29,437 nt of DNA from JAHDBG01 sp963922685 (GCA_963922685.1 CAWUJM010000020.1:1-29437); one strand, 5' to 3'. Shown: positions 15,358 to 23,917, counted from the stretch's first letter. Made by a program: numbers and translations. The notes: generated by a model from the sequence alone, not told the origin.

Positions 15358-18300
15358 ATGATCCATCGTTTGCAGGCCTTAATGGCTGAGCGTATTCTGA
15401 TTCTGGATGGTGCTATGGGTACCATGATCCAGCGTCATCAGCTGCAGGAAGCAGATTATCGTGGCACCCGCTTCGCCGACTGGCCATCTGACCTGAAAGG
15501 CAATAACGATCTGCTGGCACTGACTCAGCCGGAGATCATTCGTGGTATCCACGAGGCCTATCTGGCTGCCGGTTGTGATATCGTCGAAACGAATACATTT
15601 AACGGCACCCGGGTATCCATGTCAGATTACGGCATGGAGGACTATGTGCCGGAGATCAATCTGGCCGCAACGCAGTTAGCACGTGCAGCCTGCGATCAGT
15701 ACAGTACACCGGATAAGCCGCGTTTTGTCGCTGGTGTTCTCGGTCCGACCAGTCGTACCCTGTCGATTTCACCGGATGTCAATGACCCGGGCTTTCGTAA
15801 TATCACTTTCGATGCATTAGTTCAGCAGTATCTGGAAGCGACTCAGGCTCTGGTGCAGGGTGGTGCAGATATCCTGCTGATTGAGACGATCTTCGATACG
15901 TTGAATGCAAAGGCAGCGATCTTTGCAATTGAGCATTATTTTGCTGCACACCCGGACGCAGAACGGCTGCCGGTGATGATCTCCGGTACCATCACGGATG
16001 CGTCCGGACGTACCCTGTCCGGGCAGACGACCGAGGCGTTTTATCACAGTGTGCGACATGCGCGCCCGCTGTCAGTCGGCCTGAATTGTGCACTGGGGCC
16101 GGATCTTCTGCGGCAATATGTGGAAGCGCTGGCCCGGGTGGCTGAATGTGATGTCAGTGCGCACCCGAATGCCGGTCTGCCAAATGAATTCGGTGAATAT
16201 GATCTGACCCCGGATGCCATGGCAGAACAGGTCGGCGAATGGGCGCACAGCGGCTTTCTGAACATCGTGGGTGGCTGTTGCGGTTCCACACCGGAACATA
16301 TTGCGGCGATTGCCGCAGCTGTCGCCGGAGTCGCACCACGTCAGCGGCCTGAACCACCGGCAGCGTGCCGCCTGTCCGGTCTGGAACCCCTGACGATCAA
16401 CCCGGACAGCTTATTTGTGAATATTGGTGAACGTGCCAATGTGACCGGTTCTGCGAAATTCAAACGCCTGATTCTGAATGAGGAATATGAAGCTGCATTA
16501 GATGTCTGTCGTGCTCAGGTCGAAAATGGTGCCCAGATCGTCGATGTCAATATGGACGAAGGCATGCTGGATGGCGAGGCAGCCATGGTGCGATTTCTGA
16601 ACCTGATCGCATCCGAACCGGACATTGCCCGGGTGCCGCTGATGATTGACTCATCCAAATGGCCGATCATTGCGGCCGGACTGCGTTGCAGTCAGGGCAA
16701 ACCGATTGTGAATTCGATTTCGCTGAAAGAAGGCGAGGACAAATTCCGCGAACAGGCCCTGTTGTGTCGTCAGTATGGTGCGGCGATCATCGTGATGGCG
16801 TTTGATGAAACCGGCCAGGCCGACACGCAGGCACGCAAGGTTGAAATCTGTACCCGCGCCTACCGACTGTTAGTGGATGAGCTGGACTATCCGGCGGAAG
16901 ATATCATCTTTGACCCGAATATCTTTGCAGTCGCCACCGGGATTGCCGAACATAATAATTATGGTGTCGATTTCATTGAGGCGACACGCGAGATTAAACG
17001 AACGCTGCCGCATGCGATGATTTCGGGCGGTGTCTCGAATGTGTCCTTTTCATTCCGGGGCAATAATCCGGTCCGCGAAGCGATCCACGCGGTCTTTTTA
17101 TACCACGCGATCCGCGCCGGCATGGATATGGGCATTGTGAATGCCGGGCAACTGGCCGTGTACGATGACCTGCCAGCACCACTGCGCGAGGCCGTAGAGG
17201 CCGTGGTGCTGAATCACGATCCGGATGCGGGTGAACGTCTGGTTGATCTGGCACCGGACTATGCGGGTGACGGACAGGCCGCACAAAAAGAGGATAACCA
17301 GGCCTGGCGTGACTGGCCGGTGCAGCAGCGGCTGGAACATGCACTGGTGAAGGGGATCACCGAATTTATTGAAACAGATACCGAGGCGGCCCGTCAGGCC
17401 GTTGAGCGCCCCTTGCATGTGATTGAGGGTCCGCTGATGGACGGGATGAATGTGGTCGGCGATCTGTTCGGTGCAGGCAAGATGTTTCTGCCACAGGTGG
17501 TCAAGTCTGCCCGGGTGATGAAAAAGGCAGTAGCTTATCTGGAACCCTATCTGGAGGCTGAAAAGGCCGGGAATGCCGCACAATCGAACGGCAAGATCTT
17601 ATTAGCGACCGTGAAGGGTGATGTACACGATATCGGCAAAAATATTGTGGGTGTGGTACTGCAATGCAATAACTACGAGGTGATTGATCTGGGCGTGATG
17701 GTCCCGGCTGAAAAGATCCTGCAGACTGCCCGGCACGAACAGGTGGATATCATCGGGCTGTCTGGTCTGATTACACCGTCTCTGGATGAGATGGTGCATA
17801 TTGCTAAAGAGATGACCCGTCAGGGCTTCGATATCCCGCTGTTGATTGGCGGCGCCACCACCTCCAAGGCACATACTGCAGTGAAGATCGAACCCCACTA
17901 TGCACATGGCGCTGTATATGTCGCTGATGCCTCACGCGCTGTTGGTGTAGCCAGCAACCTGCTTTCAGCAGAGCATAAACCGACCTTTCTGGCCGGAACT
18001 GCTGCAGAATATGAACAGGTACGCATCCGCCGGGCCAGCAAAAACGAAGCGAAAAACAATGTTTCTCTGGCTGAGGCACAGGCGAATCGTACGCCGGTCA
18101 ACTGGGCAGATACACCGATCACCCGTCCCCGGCAATTGGGTCTCACTACCATAAAAGAAATAGACCTGACGCAAATTATCCCCTACATTGACTGGACCTT
18201 CTTTTTTCATGCCTGGCAACTGAAGGGTCGTTACCCTAATATTCTGCAGGATGCGACTAAGGGCGAAGAAGCACGTAAGCTGTTTGCAGATGCGCAGACC

Positions 18301-19038
18301 ATGCTGCAACAGATCGTTACAGAACGCTGGCTGCAGGCCAGTGCGGTGGTCGGACTATTCCCGGCCAATGCGCGCGGTGATGATATTGTCGTGTATATGG
18401 ATGAAGACCGCACCACGGTCCGTGCTGTGTTACATCAGCTGCGCAAGCAGGGTAAACAACCGACCGGCAGATACAATGAATCGTTAGCCGACTATATTGC
18501 TCCGCAGGAGACAGGCATCCCGGACTATATCGGCGGCTTTGCCTGTACTGCAGGCAGTGGCATTGACACCAGACTGGCTGAGTTTGAAGCTGCGCATGAT
18601 GATTACCAGAGTATTATGTTAAAGGCTCTGGCGGACCGGCTGGCTGAGGCGCTGACTGAATGGTTGCATCAGCGAGTACGCACTGAACTCTGGGGCTATG
18701 CCGCTGATGAACACCTGACAAATGATGAATTGATCGGTGAACAATACCGGGGCATTCGCCCGGCAATGGGCTATCCGGCCTCACCCGATCATACCGAAAA
18801 AGATATCTTGTGGGATTTGCTGGATGTGGAACAACAGACTGGTATCTGGCTAACCGAATCAAAGGCGATGGTGCCCACGGCGGCGGTTAGTGGTCTGTAT
18901 TTCGCTCATCCTGCCGCACGTTATTTTGCGATCGGTAAGATCAACAAAGACCAGGTTGAAGATTATGCCCGCCGCAAAGATATTGCCACAGCTGAAACAG
19001 AAAAGTGGCTGGGGCCTAACCTGGCCTATGACACTTAG
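15358..19038 (+). CDS. metH: cobalamin-dependent methionine synthase MetH
   Basis: MetH transfers a methyl group from methyl-tetrahydrofolate through cobalamin to homocysteine, giving methionine. At 1226 residues it is full length, with four modules in order. The homocysteine-binding barrel (1 to about 330) holds zinc cysteines in LNCALG (C244) and GGCCGS (C307, C308). The pterin-binding barrel (about 350-620) contains NIGERANVTGSAKF. The cobalamin cap and Rossmann domain (about 640-880) has DVHDIGKN, whose His, near residue 757, coordinates cobalt. The reactivation domain (about 900-1226) carries RPAMGYPASPDHTEK and YFAIGKINKDQVEDYARRK. No lesion is seen. The ribosome site before ATG 15358 is weak. 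The gene is monocistronic: a repeat cluster follows. Confidence 0.98.
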   Translation: MIHRLQALMAERILILDGAMGTMIQRHQLQEADYRGTRFADWPSDLKGNNDLLALTQPEIIRGIHEAYLAAGCDIVETNTFNGTRVSMSDYGMEDYVPEINLAATQLARAACDQYSTPDKPRFVAGVLGPTSRTLSISPDVNDPGFRNITFDALVQQYLEATQALVQGGADILLIETIFDTLNAKAAIFAIEHYFAAHPDAERLPVMISGTITDASGRTLSGQTTEAFYHSVRHARPLSVGLNCALGPDLLRQYVEALARVAECDVSAHPNAGLPNEFGEYDLTPDAMAEQVGEWAHSGFLNIVGGCCGSTPEHIAAIAAAVAGVAPRQRPEPPAACRLSGLEPLTINPDSLFVNIGERANVTGSAKFKRLILNEEYEAALDVCRAQVENGAQIVDVNMDEGMLDGEAAMVRFLNLIASEPDIARVPLMIDSSKWPIIAAGLRCSQGKPIVNSISLKEGEDKFREQALLCRQYGAAIIVMAFDETGQADTQARKVEICTRAYRLLVDELDYPAEDIIFDPNIFAVATGIAEHNNYGVDFIEATREIKRTLPHAMISGGVSNVSFSFRGNNPVREAIHAVFLYHAIRAGMDMGIVNAGQLAVYDDLPAPLREAVEAVVLNHDPDAGERLVDLAPDYAGDGQAAQKEDNQAWRDWPVQQRLEHALVKGITEFIETDTEAARQAVERPLHVIEGPLMDGMNVVGDLFGAGKMFLPQVVKSARVMKKAVAYLEPYLEAEKAGNAAQSNGKILLATVKGDVHDIGKNIVGVVLQCNNYEVIDLGVMVPAEKILQTARHEQVDIIGLSGLITPSLDEMVHIAKEMTRQGFDIPLLIGGATTSKAHTAVKIEPHYAHGAVYVADASRAVGVASNLLSAEHKPTFLAGTAAEYEQVRIRRASKNEAKNNVSLAEAQANRTPVNWADTPITRPRQLGLTTIKEIDLTQIIPYIDWTFFFHAWQLKGRYPNILQDATKGEEARKLFADAQTMLQQIVTERWLQASAVVGLFPANARGDDIVVYMDEDRTTVRAVLHQLRKQGKQPTGRYNESLADYIAPQETGIPDYIGGFACTAGSGIDTRLAEFEAAHDDYQSIMLKALADRLAEALTEWLHQRVRTELWGYAADEHLTNDELIGEQYRGIRPAMGYPASPDHTEKDILWDLLDVEQQTGIWLTESKAMVPTAAVSGLYFAHPAARYFAIGKINKDQVEDYARRKDIATAETEKWLGPNLAYDT

Positions 19039-19100
19039 ATACCTCGCTATATGCCATCCAGGCAGTCGCCACAAAGATAGTTGCCACTTCACTGCAAAAC

Positions 19101-19163
19101 GTCACCACGCCAGCTTGAATCACACTTCTATGTGACGGGTGCGATTCAAACTGATGTGGCGAC
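19101..19163. repeat. long perfect-register hairpin with 25-bp arms
   Basis: Arms 19101-19125 and 19139-19163 pair over all 25 positions around a 13-nt loop. The few non-Watson-Crick positions are A/G or C/T differences that remain G-T wobble pairs in RNA. The sequence just before it (TTGCCACTTCACTGCAAAACG) resembles the left flank of palindromic repeats 1 and 2. The second arm resembles sequence to the right of copy 3 (TTGAATCGCACCC). Confidence 0.8.
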
Positions 19164-19173
19164 CTCAGCACCA

Positions 19174-19282
19174 GCGTTATCCGGTCACGGTTCTCCAAGG
19201 TACGCCATAAACCCATCCGTGGGGACTCGGCTGCGGCCATCCGGGCCGCAGACGCCCTCGGAGAACCGTGACCGGATAACGC
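19174..19282 (-). repeat. structured palindromic repeat, copy 2 (inverted relative to copy 1)
   Basis: Arms 19174-19200 and 19256-19282 pair over 27 bp with one wobble-type mismatch around a 55-nt core that is the reverse complement of the core at 170-224. Similarity to copy 1 runs on to about 19346 (TTTCAGTGAGGTGGCACAAC and beyond), giving about 170 bp in total. In this copy one arm position is C where copy 1 has G, and the facing arm carries the matching change. Confidence 0.92.
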
Positions 19283-19335
19283 CTTTCAGTGAGGTGGCAC
19301 AACCACCCCCGTGGCTATTTTCAGGATGACACCGC

Positions 19336-19439
19336 GTCATTCTGCACGCAGTTGCGAAATCCATCTGGGGTCAGACGGGATAGATGAGTGGCAAATCAGA
19401 TAGATGGTACGACTATAGCTTCGCTGCGCCCGGAATGAC
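19336..19439. repeat. GTCATT-bounded repeat, second unit
   Basis: The unit begins GTCATTCTGCACGCAGTTGC at 19336 and ends GCGCCCGGAATGAC at 19439. It shares its border (GTCATT...GTTGC...GAAATCCATC) with the unit at 5313-5439, while the other end differs. It lies between palindromic repeat copies 2 and 3. Confidence 0.65.
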
Positions 19440-19533
19440 ACGTGTTCGCCAGATCGTAAACAGGTGTTGAGGTGCTGGTCGGTGCCTACCTGAAAATAGC
19501 GATGCAGGTGGCTGTCCCACTGTACCTGAAGAA

Positions 19534-19638
19534 GCATTTCCGGGTTTGCTCTCCGAGGGCGTCTGCGGCCCGGACGGCCGCAGCCGAGCCCCCACGGATG
19601 GGTTTATGGCGTACCTCGGAGAGCAAACCCGGGAATGC
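19534..19638 (+). repeat. structured palindromic repeat, copy 3
   Basis: Arms 19534-19558 and 19614-19638 pair over 25 bp with one mismatch around a 55-nt core nearly identical to copy 1. The outer arm sequence (GCATTTCCGGGTTTGCT) is quite different from copies 1 and 2 (GCGTTATCCGGTCA), yet the two arms of this copy still match each other. The left flank (TGAAAATAGC, GGTGGCTGTCCCAC) corresponds to that of copies 1 and 2 at lower identity. Confidence 0.92.
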
Positions 19639-19698
19639 TGACACCATCAGGTTTCATAGCTTCGGCGCACCAGTCCACATTAGTCTTGAATCGCACCC

Positions 19699-19950
19699 CT
19701 ATGTGGCACCTGAGTTGTCGGCATGTTGCAAATCCCAGATAATGGTATCTGAACTGATATCCTGCTCATCCGGCCAGGCAATACCATGATGTGATGGACG
19801 TACCTGACGGAAATAATCCTGGTCCAGTAACGGCTGAAAAACCGGACCCTGTAAATAAGGTTTCATATCAAATATGCCCCGGATACCACTGCTGGTTACA
19901 ATTGCCAGAGTATGATTTTCTCCCGGCTTAACCTGAATAATCTTGTCCAT
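19699..19950 (-). CDS. DUF2442-domain protein
   Basis: This 83-residue protein matches the small DUF2442 family: a short beta-rich N terminus, GIRGIFDMKPYLQGPVFQPL, DYFRQVRPSHHGIAWPDEQD and ISSDTIIWDL. The usual order is value-dGe-D-x-p, then F-x-x-v and Wp-x-g-x-D-i. The biochemical role is unknown; family members often pair with DUF4160, as here, and such pairs are suspected but unproven toxin-antitoxin modules. It starts 13 bp after the DUF4160 stop and is probably translated from the same mRNA. The last dozen residues and the stop come from the right flank of palindromic repeat copy 3, so its C terminus has probably been altered. Confidence 0.75.
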   Translation of the reverse strand: MDKIIQVKPGENHTLAIVTSSGIRGIFDMKPYLQGPVFQPLLDQDYFRQVRPSHHGIAWPDEQDISSDTIIWDLQHADNSGAT

Positions 19951-19963
19951 TATGATACAAAAC

Positions 19964-20233
19964 TTAAGGTAGAGGTTGAATTTTCAATACTTTTTTACCA
20001 ACGATAGCTAATGCCCAGTCCTGGAGTAATTCCGGCCGACGTAACCTGACCCAGGCCCGCACTTTATTCAACTGCCTCGCTGGCAGAGAACCACTGAGCA
20101 CTGAAGCATCCTCTATCGCAATAGAAGCTTCGTGTTCACCGTATTCAGCATGAATATGAGGACGATGATGGCCTTTATTATCGTAGTAATACATCAAAAT
20201 GACGATACCATAAAAGCTTGAGATTTGCGGCAT
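19964..20233 (-). CDS. DUF4160-domain protein
   Basis: This 89-residue protein has the DUF4160 signature: a short N terminus (MPQISSFYGIVILMYYYD), then HHRPHIHAEYGEHEASIAIEDA, then SVLSGSLPARQLNKVRAWVR and a C-terminal LQDWALAIVGKKV. The closely spaced histidines are the most conserved part and could bind metal, but no activity is established for the family. ATG 20233 has an excellent ribosome site (AAAGGAGAT). It is the first gene of a two-gene unit with DUF2442. Confidence 0.82.
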   Translation of the reverse strand: MPQISSFYGIVILMYYYDNKGHHRPHIHAEYGEHEASIAIEDASVLSGSLPARQLNKVRAWVRLRRPELLQDWALAIVGKKVLKIQPLP

Positions 20234-20291
20234 GATATTATCTCCTTTGGTCAGTTACTCTTAAACCTTGAGGATATGTGCTGATCACACA

Positions 20292-20495
20292 TCACGACAA
20301 CTGATTTCGTAGTTCAGTTACCTGATCGTAACCAATGCCCCAGTTGTCGGTATCCACTTCGTCAATCACCACAATCGTGGTTGCCGGATTTTTGCCCAGT
20401 ACATCCACCAGCAATTGCGTTGCACCTGAGATCAGGTCTTTTTTTTGTTGGCGGGTTACAGACTCTTTAGTCACTCTGATGTTCACGTAAGGCAT
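20292..20495 (-). CDS. 4-oxalocrotonate tautomerase family protein
   Basis: The 67-residue product begins MPYVNIRVTKESVTRQQKKD, the hallmark of small tautomerases in which Pro2, N-terminal after Met removal, is the catalytic base. It continues with SGATQLLVDVLGKNPATTIV and ends with VIDEVDTDNWGIG. The substrate is unknown; members act on enol/keto acids. I set the start at 20495 because an in-frame upstream start at 20570 would bury the proline. It follows the DUF484 gene by 16 bp on the same strand, probably in one operon. Confidence 0.88.
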   Translation of the reverse strand: MPYVNIRVTKESVTRQQKKDLISGATQLLVDVLGKNPATTIVVIDEVDTDNWGIGYDQVTELRNQLS

Positions 20496-20511
20496 GTTGT
20501 TATCATCCGGA

Positions 20512-21195
20512 TCATGTGATATGACGCTGTACGGACGCATCAGAGCCATCTGTATTCCGCAATACCGCATTCACGATATCATTAAAACGTTGCAGAAAAT
20601 CCATGCCCTGCTGCGCATGAAAACGAACCTCATCACGACTACCAACCGCCAGCATGCCGATCTGATCTGTCGATTGTAACGGCAACACCACTACCGAACG
20701 GATTGTGCGGTTTTGAAACAGGTAATCTGACTGCGCGGCAGACACAGGCCCGCAAGCTGGCTGTGCCTGGTGCAGAAAGGTACGGAACTGTGTCACAATT
20801 TCTCCGGATTGTGTCTGCAGCGGCACTGCTGCGAACAATTTAATGGCTACCGCATCGGCCTGAAACACCGCCAGTACCTGATCCGGCAAGGTCTGTATCA
20901 GGCCATCTGTATCCCGGATACGCATCAGGCTCAGGGTAAGCTGGTGCAGTCGCTGCGCAATCGCTTCATTCTCGCGTGCAACCTGCAACAATGTTTCCAG
21001 TTGTGCACAATAGTGTTGATTCTGTTCGCGTAGCTGCCGCATCTGGCGGTCAAATAATGAGGTTGCCGCACCGGTGGTATGTGGCAGATGCAGTGCCGTT
21101 AAGGCCTGCGGGTGACGCACAAAAAAATCAGTGTGTTCGGTAAGATACGCCGCAATCTGTTGTTCCTGCGCCGGATCAGTGCCTCTTGAAGACAT
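20512..21195 (-). CDS. DUF484 family protein
   Basis: This 227-residue cytoplasmic protein matches the DUF484 (YigA-type) family, a GAF-like fold of unknown role. The N terminus QQIAAYLTEHTDFFVRHPQA is typical, followed by a coiled-coil stretch (SLFDRQMRQLREQNQHYCAQ). The C-terminal GAF-like part includes IRSVVVLPLQSTDQIGMLAV and HAQQGMDFLQRFNDIVNAVL. In many gammaproteobacteria it lies between dapF and xerC; here both are absent and a tautomerase gene follows. GGAG lies a few bases before the ATG. It is divergent from the EF-G gene. Confidence 0.88.
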   Translation of the reverse strand: MSSRGTDPAQEQQIAAYLTEHTDFFVRHPQALTALHLPHTTGAATSLFDRQMRQLREQNQHYCAQLETLLQVARENEAIAQRLHQLTLSLMRIRDTDGLIQTLPDQVLAVFQADAVAIKLFAAVPLQTQSGEIVTQFRTFLHQAQPACGPVSAAQSDYLFQNRTIRSVVVLPLQSTDQIGMLAVGSRDEVRFHAQQGMDFLQRFNDIVNAVLRNTDGSDASVQRHIT

Positions 21196-21293
21196 ACGGT
21201 TCTCCGCAGAGATAATGGTATACTATCCGGTTATTTCGGCCAGATCGCTGAAACCCTGACAACCCCGGACATCCTTTTGTTAAGAGAATTCTG

Positions 21294-23387
21294 ATGACTG
21301 ATCTCAGCCTGTACCGCAATATCGGCATATTTGCACACGTTGATGCGGGAAAAACCACCACTACCGAGCGCATTCTGAATCTGACCGGTAAAACGCATAA
21401 AATCGGTGAAGTGCATGATGGCGAAGCAACTACAGACTTTATGGATCAGGAACGTGAACGCGGCATCACCATCCAGTCAGCTGCCACCACTTGCTTCTGG
21501 AAAGATCATCAGCTGAATATCATTGATACACCCGGACACGTCGATTTTACTGTCGAAGTATATCGCTCGCTGAAGGTGCTGGATGGCGGGGTTGGTGTGT
21601 TCTGTGGTTCGGGCGGGGTTGAGCCTCAGTCTGAAACCAACTGGCGCTATGCGAACGAATCGGAAGTTGCCCGCATTATCTTTGTCAACAAGCTGGATCG
21701 GATGGGTGCTGATTTTTATCGGGTTGTGGAGCAGATTAAGGACGTGCTGGGTGCCAGCCCACTAGTGATGACCTTACCCATCGGAACTGAAGACGACTTT
21801 ACCGGTGTGGTGGATCTGCTCACCCGTCAGGCCTGGATCTGGGATGATTCCGGCGACCCCTCAAAATATCAACTGGCAGATGTCCCGGCGGATATGGTGG
21901 ATCGGGTCAACACCTATCGCGAACAACTGATCGAAACAGTCGTTGAGCAGGACGACGACCTGATGGAAGCCTATCTGGAGGAAGGCACTGAACCCACTCC
22001 GGACCAATTGAAGCAGTGTATCCGCAAAGGTACCATCGCGCTGGACTTTTTTCCGACCTTCTGCGGCTCGGCCTTCAAAAACAAGGGGGTACAGCTGGTT
22101 CTGGATGGTGTCGTGAATTACCTGCCCAACCCGGTCGAAGTCAAACCCCAGCCGGAAGTCGATCCGGAAGGCAACGAAACCGGTCAGAAGGCACGGGTTG
22201 ATCCGGAACACCCGCTGCGGGCACTTGCCTTCAAGATCATGGATGATCGTTTCGGCTCACTCACCTTTACCCGCATCTATTCCGGTCGGTTGCAGAAGGG
22301 TATGACGGTACTGAATACGTTCACTGGTAAAAATGAGCGGATCGGACGGATCGTTGAGCTGCATGCAAATGACCGCAAAGAACGCGATTCGGCTCAGGCA
22401 GGTGACATTATCGCGCTGGTCGGGCTGAAAAATACCCGGACCGGGCATACGCTGTGCGACCCGAAGAGCCCGGCCACACTGGAACCCATGGTGTTCCCGG
22501 ATCCGGTGATCTCTGTTGCCATTCAGCCGAAGGATAAGGCTTCGACAGAAAAAATGGGGATCGCACTGAATAAGATGATTCAGGAAGACCCTTCATTCCA
22601 GGTCGAAACGGATCTGGAATCCGGCGAGACCATCATCAAAGGTATGGGCGAACTGCATCTGGATATCAAGGTGGATATCCTGAAGCGGACACACAGTGTG
22701 GATGTCAGTATGGGTAAGCCGCAGGTCGCCTATCGCGAAACGATTACCCGCTCAGTCGAAGACAGCTATACCCACAAAAAACAAACCGGTGGTTCCGGCC
22801 AGTTCGCTAAGATTGATTATCAGATTGAACCGGGTGAAACCAACAGCGGCTTTGTGTTCGAGTCTCAGGTCACCGGCGGTAATGTACCGCGTGAATTCTG
22901 GCCGGCAGTGGAAAAAGGATTTGCCACCAGCATGACAGAAGGCACCCTCGCTGGCTTCCCGTTGCTGGACGTTAAGATCACCCTGCTGGATGGTGCCTAT
23001 CACCCGGTTGATTCGTCTGCTGTTGCGTATGAGATCGCCGCCCGGGCGGCATATCGTCAGTCTGTGCCGAAGGCCGCACCGCAATTGCTGGAACCGATCA
23101 TGAAGGTGGACATCTTCACGCCGGAACAACAGGTCGGTGATGTGATCGGAGACCTGAATCGTCGTCGTGGCATGATCCAGGGACAGGAAGCCGGCGCAAC
23201 CGGGGTGCGGATCAGGGCCGATGCGCCGTTATCAGAGATGTTCGGCTATATCGGCGATCTGCGCACCATGACCTCAGGCCGTGGCCAGTTCTCAATGGAA
23301 TTTTCGCACTATGCAGCCTGTCCTGCCAATGTCGCCGAAGCCGTAATTAAGGAAGTTAAGGCGCGCCGGGAAGCCGCTAAAAACTAA
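21294..23387 (+). CDS. elongation factor G, secondary paralogue type (EF-G2/FusA2-like)
   Basis: The protein is a translational GTPase for ribosomal translocation or recycling. At 697 residues it has all five EF-G domains. GTP motifs are intact: AHVDAGKTTTT (14-24), DTPGHVDFT (about 80-88) and NKLDRMGADF (about 134-143). The later domains contain GMGELHLDIKVD and GQFSMEFSHYAACP. It is not in a str operon (rpsL-rpsG-fusA-tuf). The variant GVGVFCGSGGVEPQSETNWR instead of the canonical CAVGGVQPQSETVWRQ resembles the second EF-G found in Pseudomonas and Vibrio. It is therefore probably an accessory copy, with the primary fusA elsewhere. TATACT at 21219-21224 may be its -10 box. Confidence 0.88.
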   Translation: MTDLSLYRNIGIFAHVDAGKTTTTERILNLTGKTHKIGEVHDGEATTDFMDQERERGITIQSAATTCFWKDHQLNIIDTPGHVDFTVEVYRSLKVLDGGVGVFCGSGGVEPQSETNWRYANESEVARIIFVNKLDRMGADFYRVVEQIKDVLGASPLVMTLPIGTEDDFTGVVDLLTRQAWIWDDSGDPSKYQLADVPADMVDRVNTYREQLIETVVEQDDDLMEAYLEEGTEPTPDQLKQCIRKGTIALDFFPTFCGSAFKNKGVQLVLDGVVNYLPNPVEVKPQPEVDPEGNETGQKARVDPEHPLRALAFKIMDDRFGSLTFTRIYSGRLQKGMTVLNTFTGKNERIGRIVELHANDRKERDSAQAGDIIALVGLKNTRTGHTLCDPKSPATLEPMVFPDPVISVAIQPKDKASTEKMGIALNKMIQEDPSFQVETDLESGETIIKGMGELHLDIKVDILKRTHSVDVSMGKPQVAYRETITRSVEDSYTHKKQTGGSGQFAKIDYQIEPGETNSGFVFESQVTGGNVPREFWPAVEKGFATSMTEGTLAGFPLLDVKITLLDGAYHPVDSSAVAYEIAARAAYRQSVPKAAPQLLEPIMKVDIFTPEQQVGDVIGDLNRRRGMIQGQEAGATGVRIRADAPLSEMFGYIGDLRTMTSGRGQFSMEFSHYAACPANVAEAVIKEVKARREAAKN

Positions 23388-23401
23388 TCTGATGTGTCCT
23401 C

Positions 23402-23426
23402 CCCACGCTGCTGCAGCACGCGTGGG
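23402..23426. terminator. hairpin after the EF-G gene
   Basis: CCCACGC (23402-23408) pairs with GCGTGGG (23420-23426), and the enclosed TGCTGCAGCA is itself palindromic. It lies 15 bp after the EF-G stop, between convergent genes. No T-run follows, so it may act as an mRNA end-protecting hairpin or a factor-dependent terminator. Confidence 0.5.
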
Positions 23427-23440
23427 AGCCCCCTGCCTGC

Positions 23441-23905
23441 TCAGCCTGCCGGAATCGGCAGGCTGGTGGTCGATTTAATCTCCTGCATCGACAACAATGC
23501 AGTCACATTAAAGATCTTCACTTCGCTGATCAGTGCCTGATAAAAATCATCATAAGCGCGCGCATCCTTCACCCGCACCTTCAGGATATAGTCAATATCT
23601 CCCGCCAGCCGGTGCGCTTCCAGCACCTCAGGCCGCGCCAGCAACACTTCCAGAAACTGTTGCTGCCAGGTCGCATCATGTTCAGCAGTCCGGATCAGCA
23701 CAAAAAAGCAGGCCGCCAAGCCCAGCTTTTCCGTATCCAGCAACGCAACCTGCCGCTTAATCACACCTGACTCACGCAATTTACGAATCCGATGCCAGAC
23801 CGGCGTTTTTGAAGACGCGACCTGGCGTGCGATTTCGTCTAAAGACTGCGCAGCATCCTCCTGCAGAACTGACAGAATTTTACGATCTAACTGATCCGGC
23901 ACCAT
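23441..23905 (-). CDS. Lrp/AsnC-family transcriptional regulator
   Basis: The 154-residue protein has the classic two parts. The N-terminal winged helix-turn-helix includes LDRKILSVLQEDAAQSLDEI and ASSKTPVWHRIRKLRESGVI. A C-terminal RAM ligand-sensing/oligomerisation domain follows (about 65-150), with RPEVLEAHRLAGDIDYILKV. It resembles the small Lrp-like activators in proteobacteria that respond to amino acids. The effector cannot be read from sequence. Its start lies 12 bp after the msrAB stop, so it is probably cotranscribed with the methionine-sulfoxide repair gene, but whether it regulates that gene is unknown. Confidence 0.92.
   Translation of the reverse strand: MVPDQLDRKILSVLQEDAAQSLDEIARQVASSKTPVWHRIRKLRESGVIKRQVALLDTEKLGLAACFFVLIRTAEHDATWQQQFLEVLLARPEVLEAHRLAGDIDYILKVRVKDARAYDDFYQALISEVKIFNVTALLSMQEIKSTTSLPIPAG
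23443..23464. terminator. hairpin over the end of the Lrp-type gene
   Basis: AGCCTGCCG and CGGCAGGCT form a perfect nine-base stem with loop GAAT, covering the last codons of the Lrp-type gene. Together with the hairpin at 23402-23426 it probably insulates the convergent EF-G and msrAB-lrp transcripts. Confidence 0.5.
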
Positions 23906-23917
23906 ACGCCTGTCACC

